Positions 63,961 to 64,000 of a stretch of 64,000 bases of DNA are shown here, one piece after another. The position numbers were made by a program, and so were the translations under genes. The stretch lies in assembly GCA_037127315.1 (NCBI GenBank), contig JBBBDQ010000913.1, forward strand, positions 3,746,501 through 3,810,500, written 5' to 3'. Source of the stretch: Ascarosepion bandense. Its lineage: Eukaryota > Mollusca > Cephalopoda > Sepiida > Sepiidae. The notes beneath the pieces are model-generated. The model ran no database searches. It had not been told where the DNA came from and saw only the letters and a program-made list of their open reading frames with translations. Each line of letters starts with the position of its first letter. The stretch's first letter is position 1.

Positions 63961-64000
63961 ACCGGATATAAAGTGGGGAATCAATTCCATATTACAATCA

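Overview
This 64 kb window looks like intergenic, repeat-saturated DNA from an animal with a large genome. I found no host protein-coding gene, no functional tRNA or rRNA gene and no CRISPR array. The mix of families (RTE-clade and other non-LTR retrotransposons, Penelope-like elements carrying hammerhead ribozymes, several tRNA-headed SINEs, hAT and Tc1/mariner elements, a Helitron-like element, abundant TA microsatellites and kilobase-long purine tracts) suggests a marine invertebrate. A mollusc, probably a coleoid cephalopod, is my best guess; that is inference, not something I could test.

Layout. 0-4.3 kb: two SINE-type hammerheads, then a cluster of Penelope-like (PLE) sequence in which a GIY-YIG remnant sits between long inverted arms that each carry a hammerhead, and a tandem-module retroposon. 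4.9-6.5 kb: a 20-bp minisatellite. 7.2-12.6 kb: GAAA-rich DNA with a 46-bp minisatellite and a Helitron-like element. 12.8-15.5 kb: RTE and LINE-A fragments and a SINE with a 300-bp tandem body. 15.5-18.3 kb: purine-rich arrays. 18.4-25.5 kb: LINE 3' ends, class-II-tRNA-headed SINEs and the best RTE element (21.0-24.0 kb), inserted into a repeat whose empty paralogue lies at 46 kb. 25.7-34.5 kb: two more hammerhead SINEs, decayed RTE copies, a fourfold 150-bp amplification of RT sequence, a full-length 5S-tRNA SINE with target duplication, a hAT element, and an RTE remnant carrying two later insertions. 34.6-39 kb: purine-rich DNA. 39-46 kb: RTE nested in LINE-A, SINE-B, and LINE-C containing a hAT element. 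46-52 kb: module retroposons, another hammerhead, mariner-like MITEs and a second Helitron-like copy. 52-56 kb: pyrimidine and triplet repeats. 56-64 kb: RTE, SINE and PLE remnants, a mariner fragment, a 400-bp tandem array and a final RTE fragment.

The families interlock. The module retroposon shares its 3' tail with LINE-A, so LINE-A is its probable retrotransposition partner. RTE pieces are repeatedly nested in, or interrupted by, the other families, which gives a relative chronology. The most notable find is a tRNA-headed SINE family ending in a near-canonical type I hammerhead ribozyme (five occurrences, one with a G12 mutation), next to PLE arms that carry their own, different hammerheads.

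Family names used below (HH-SINE, Tm-retroposon, SINE-B, SINE-5St, LINE-A, LINE-C, repeat R) are working labels for this window only.
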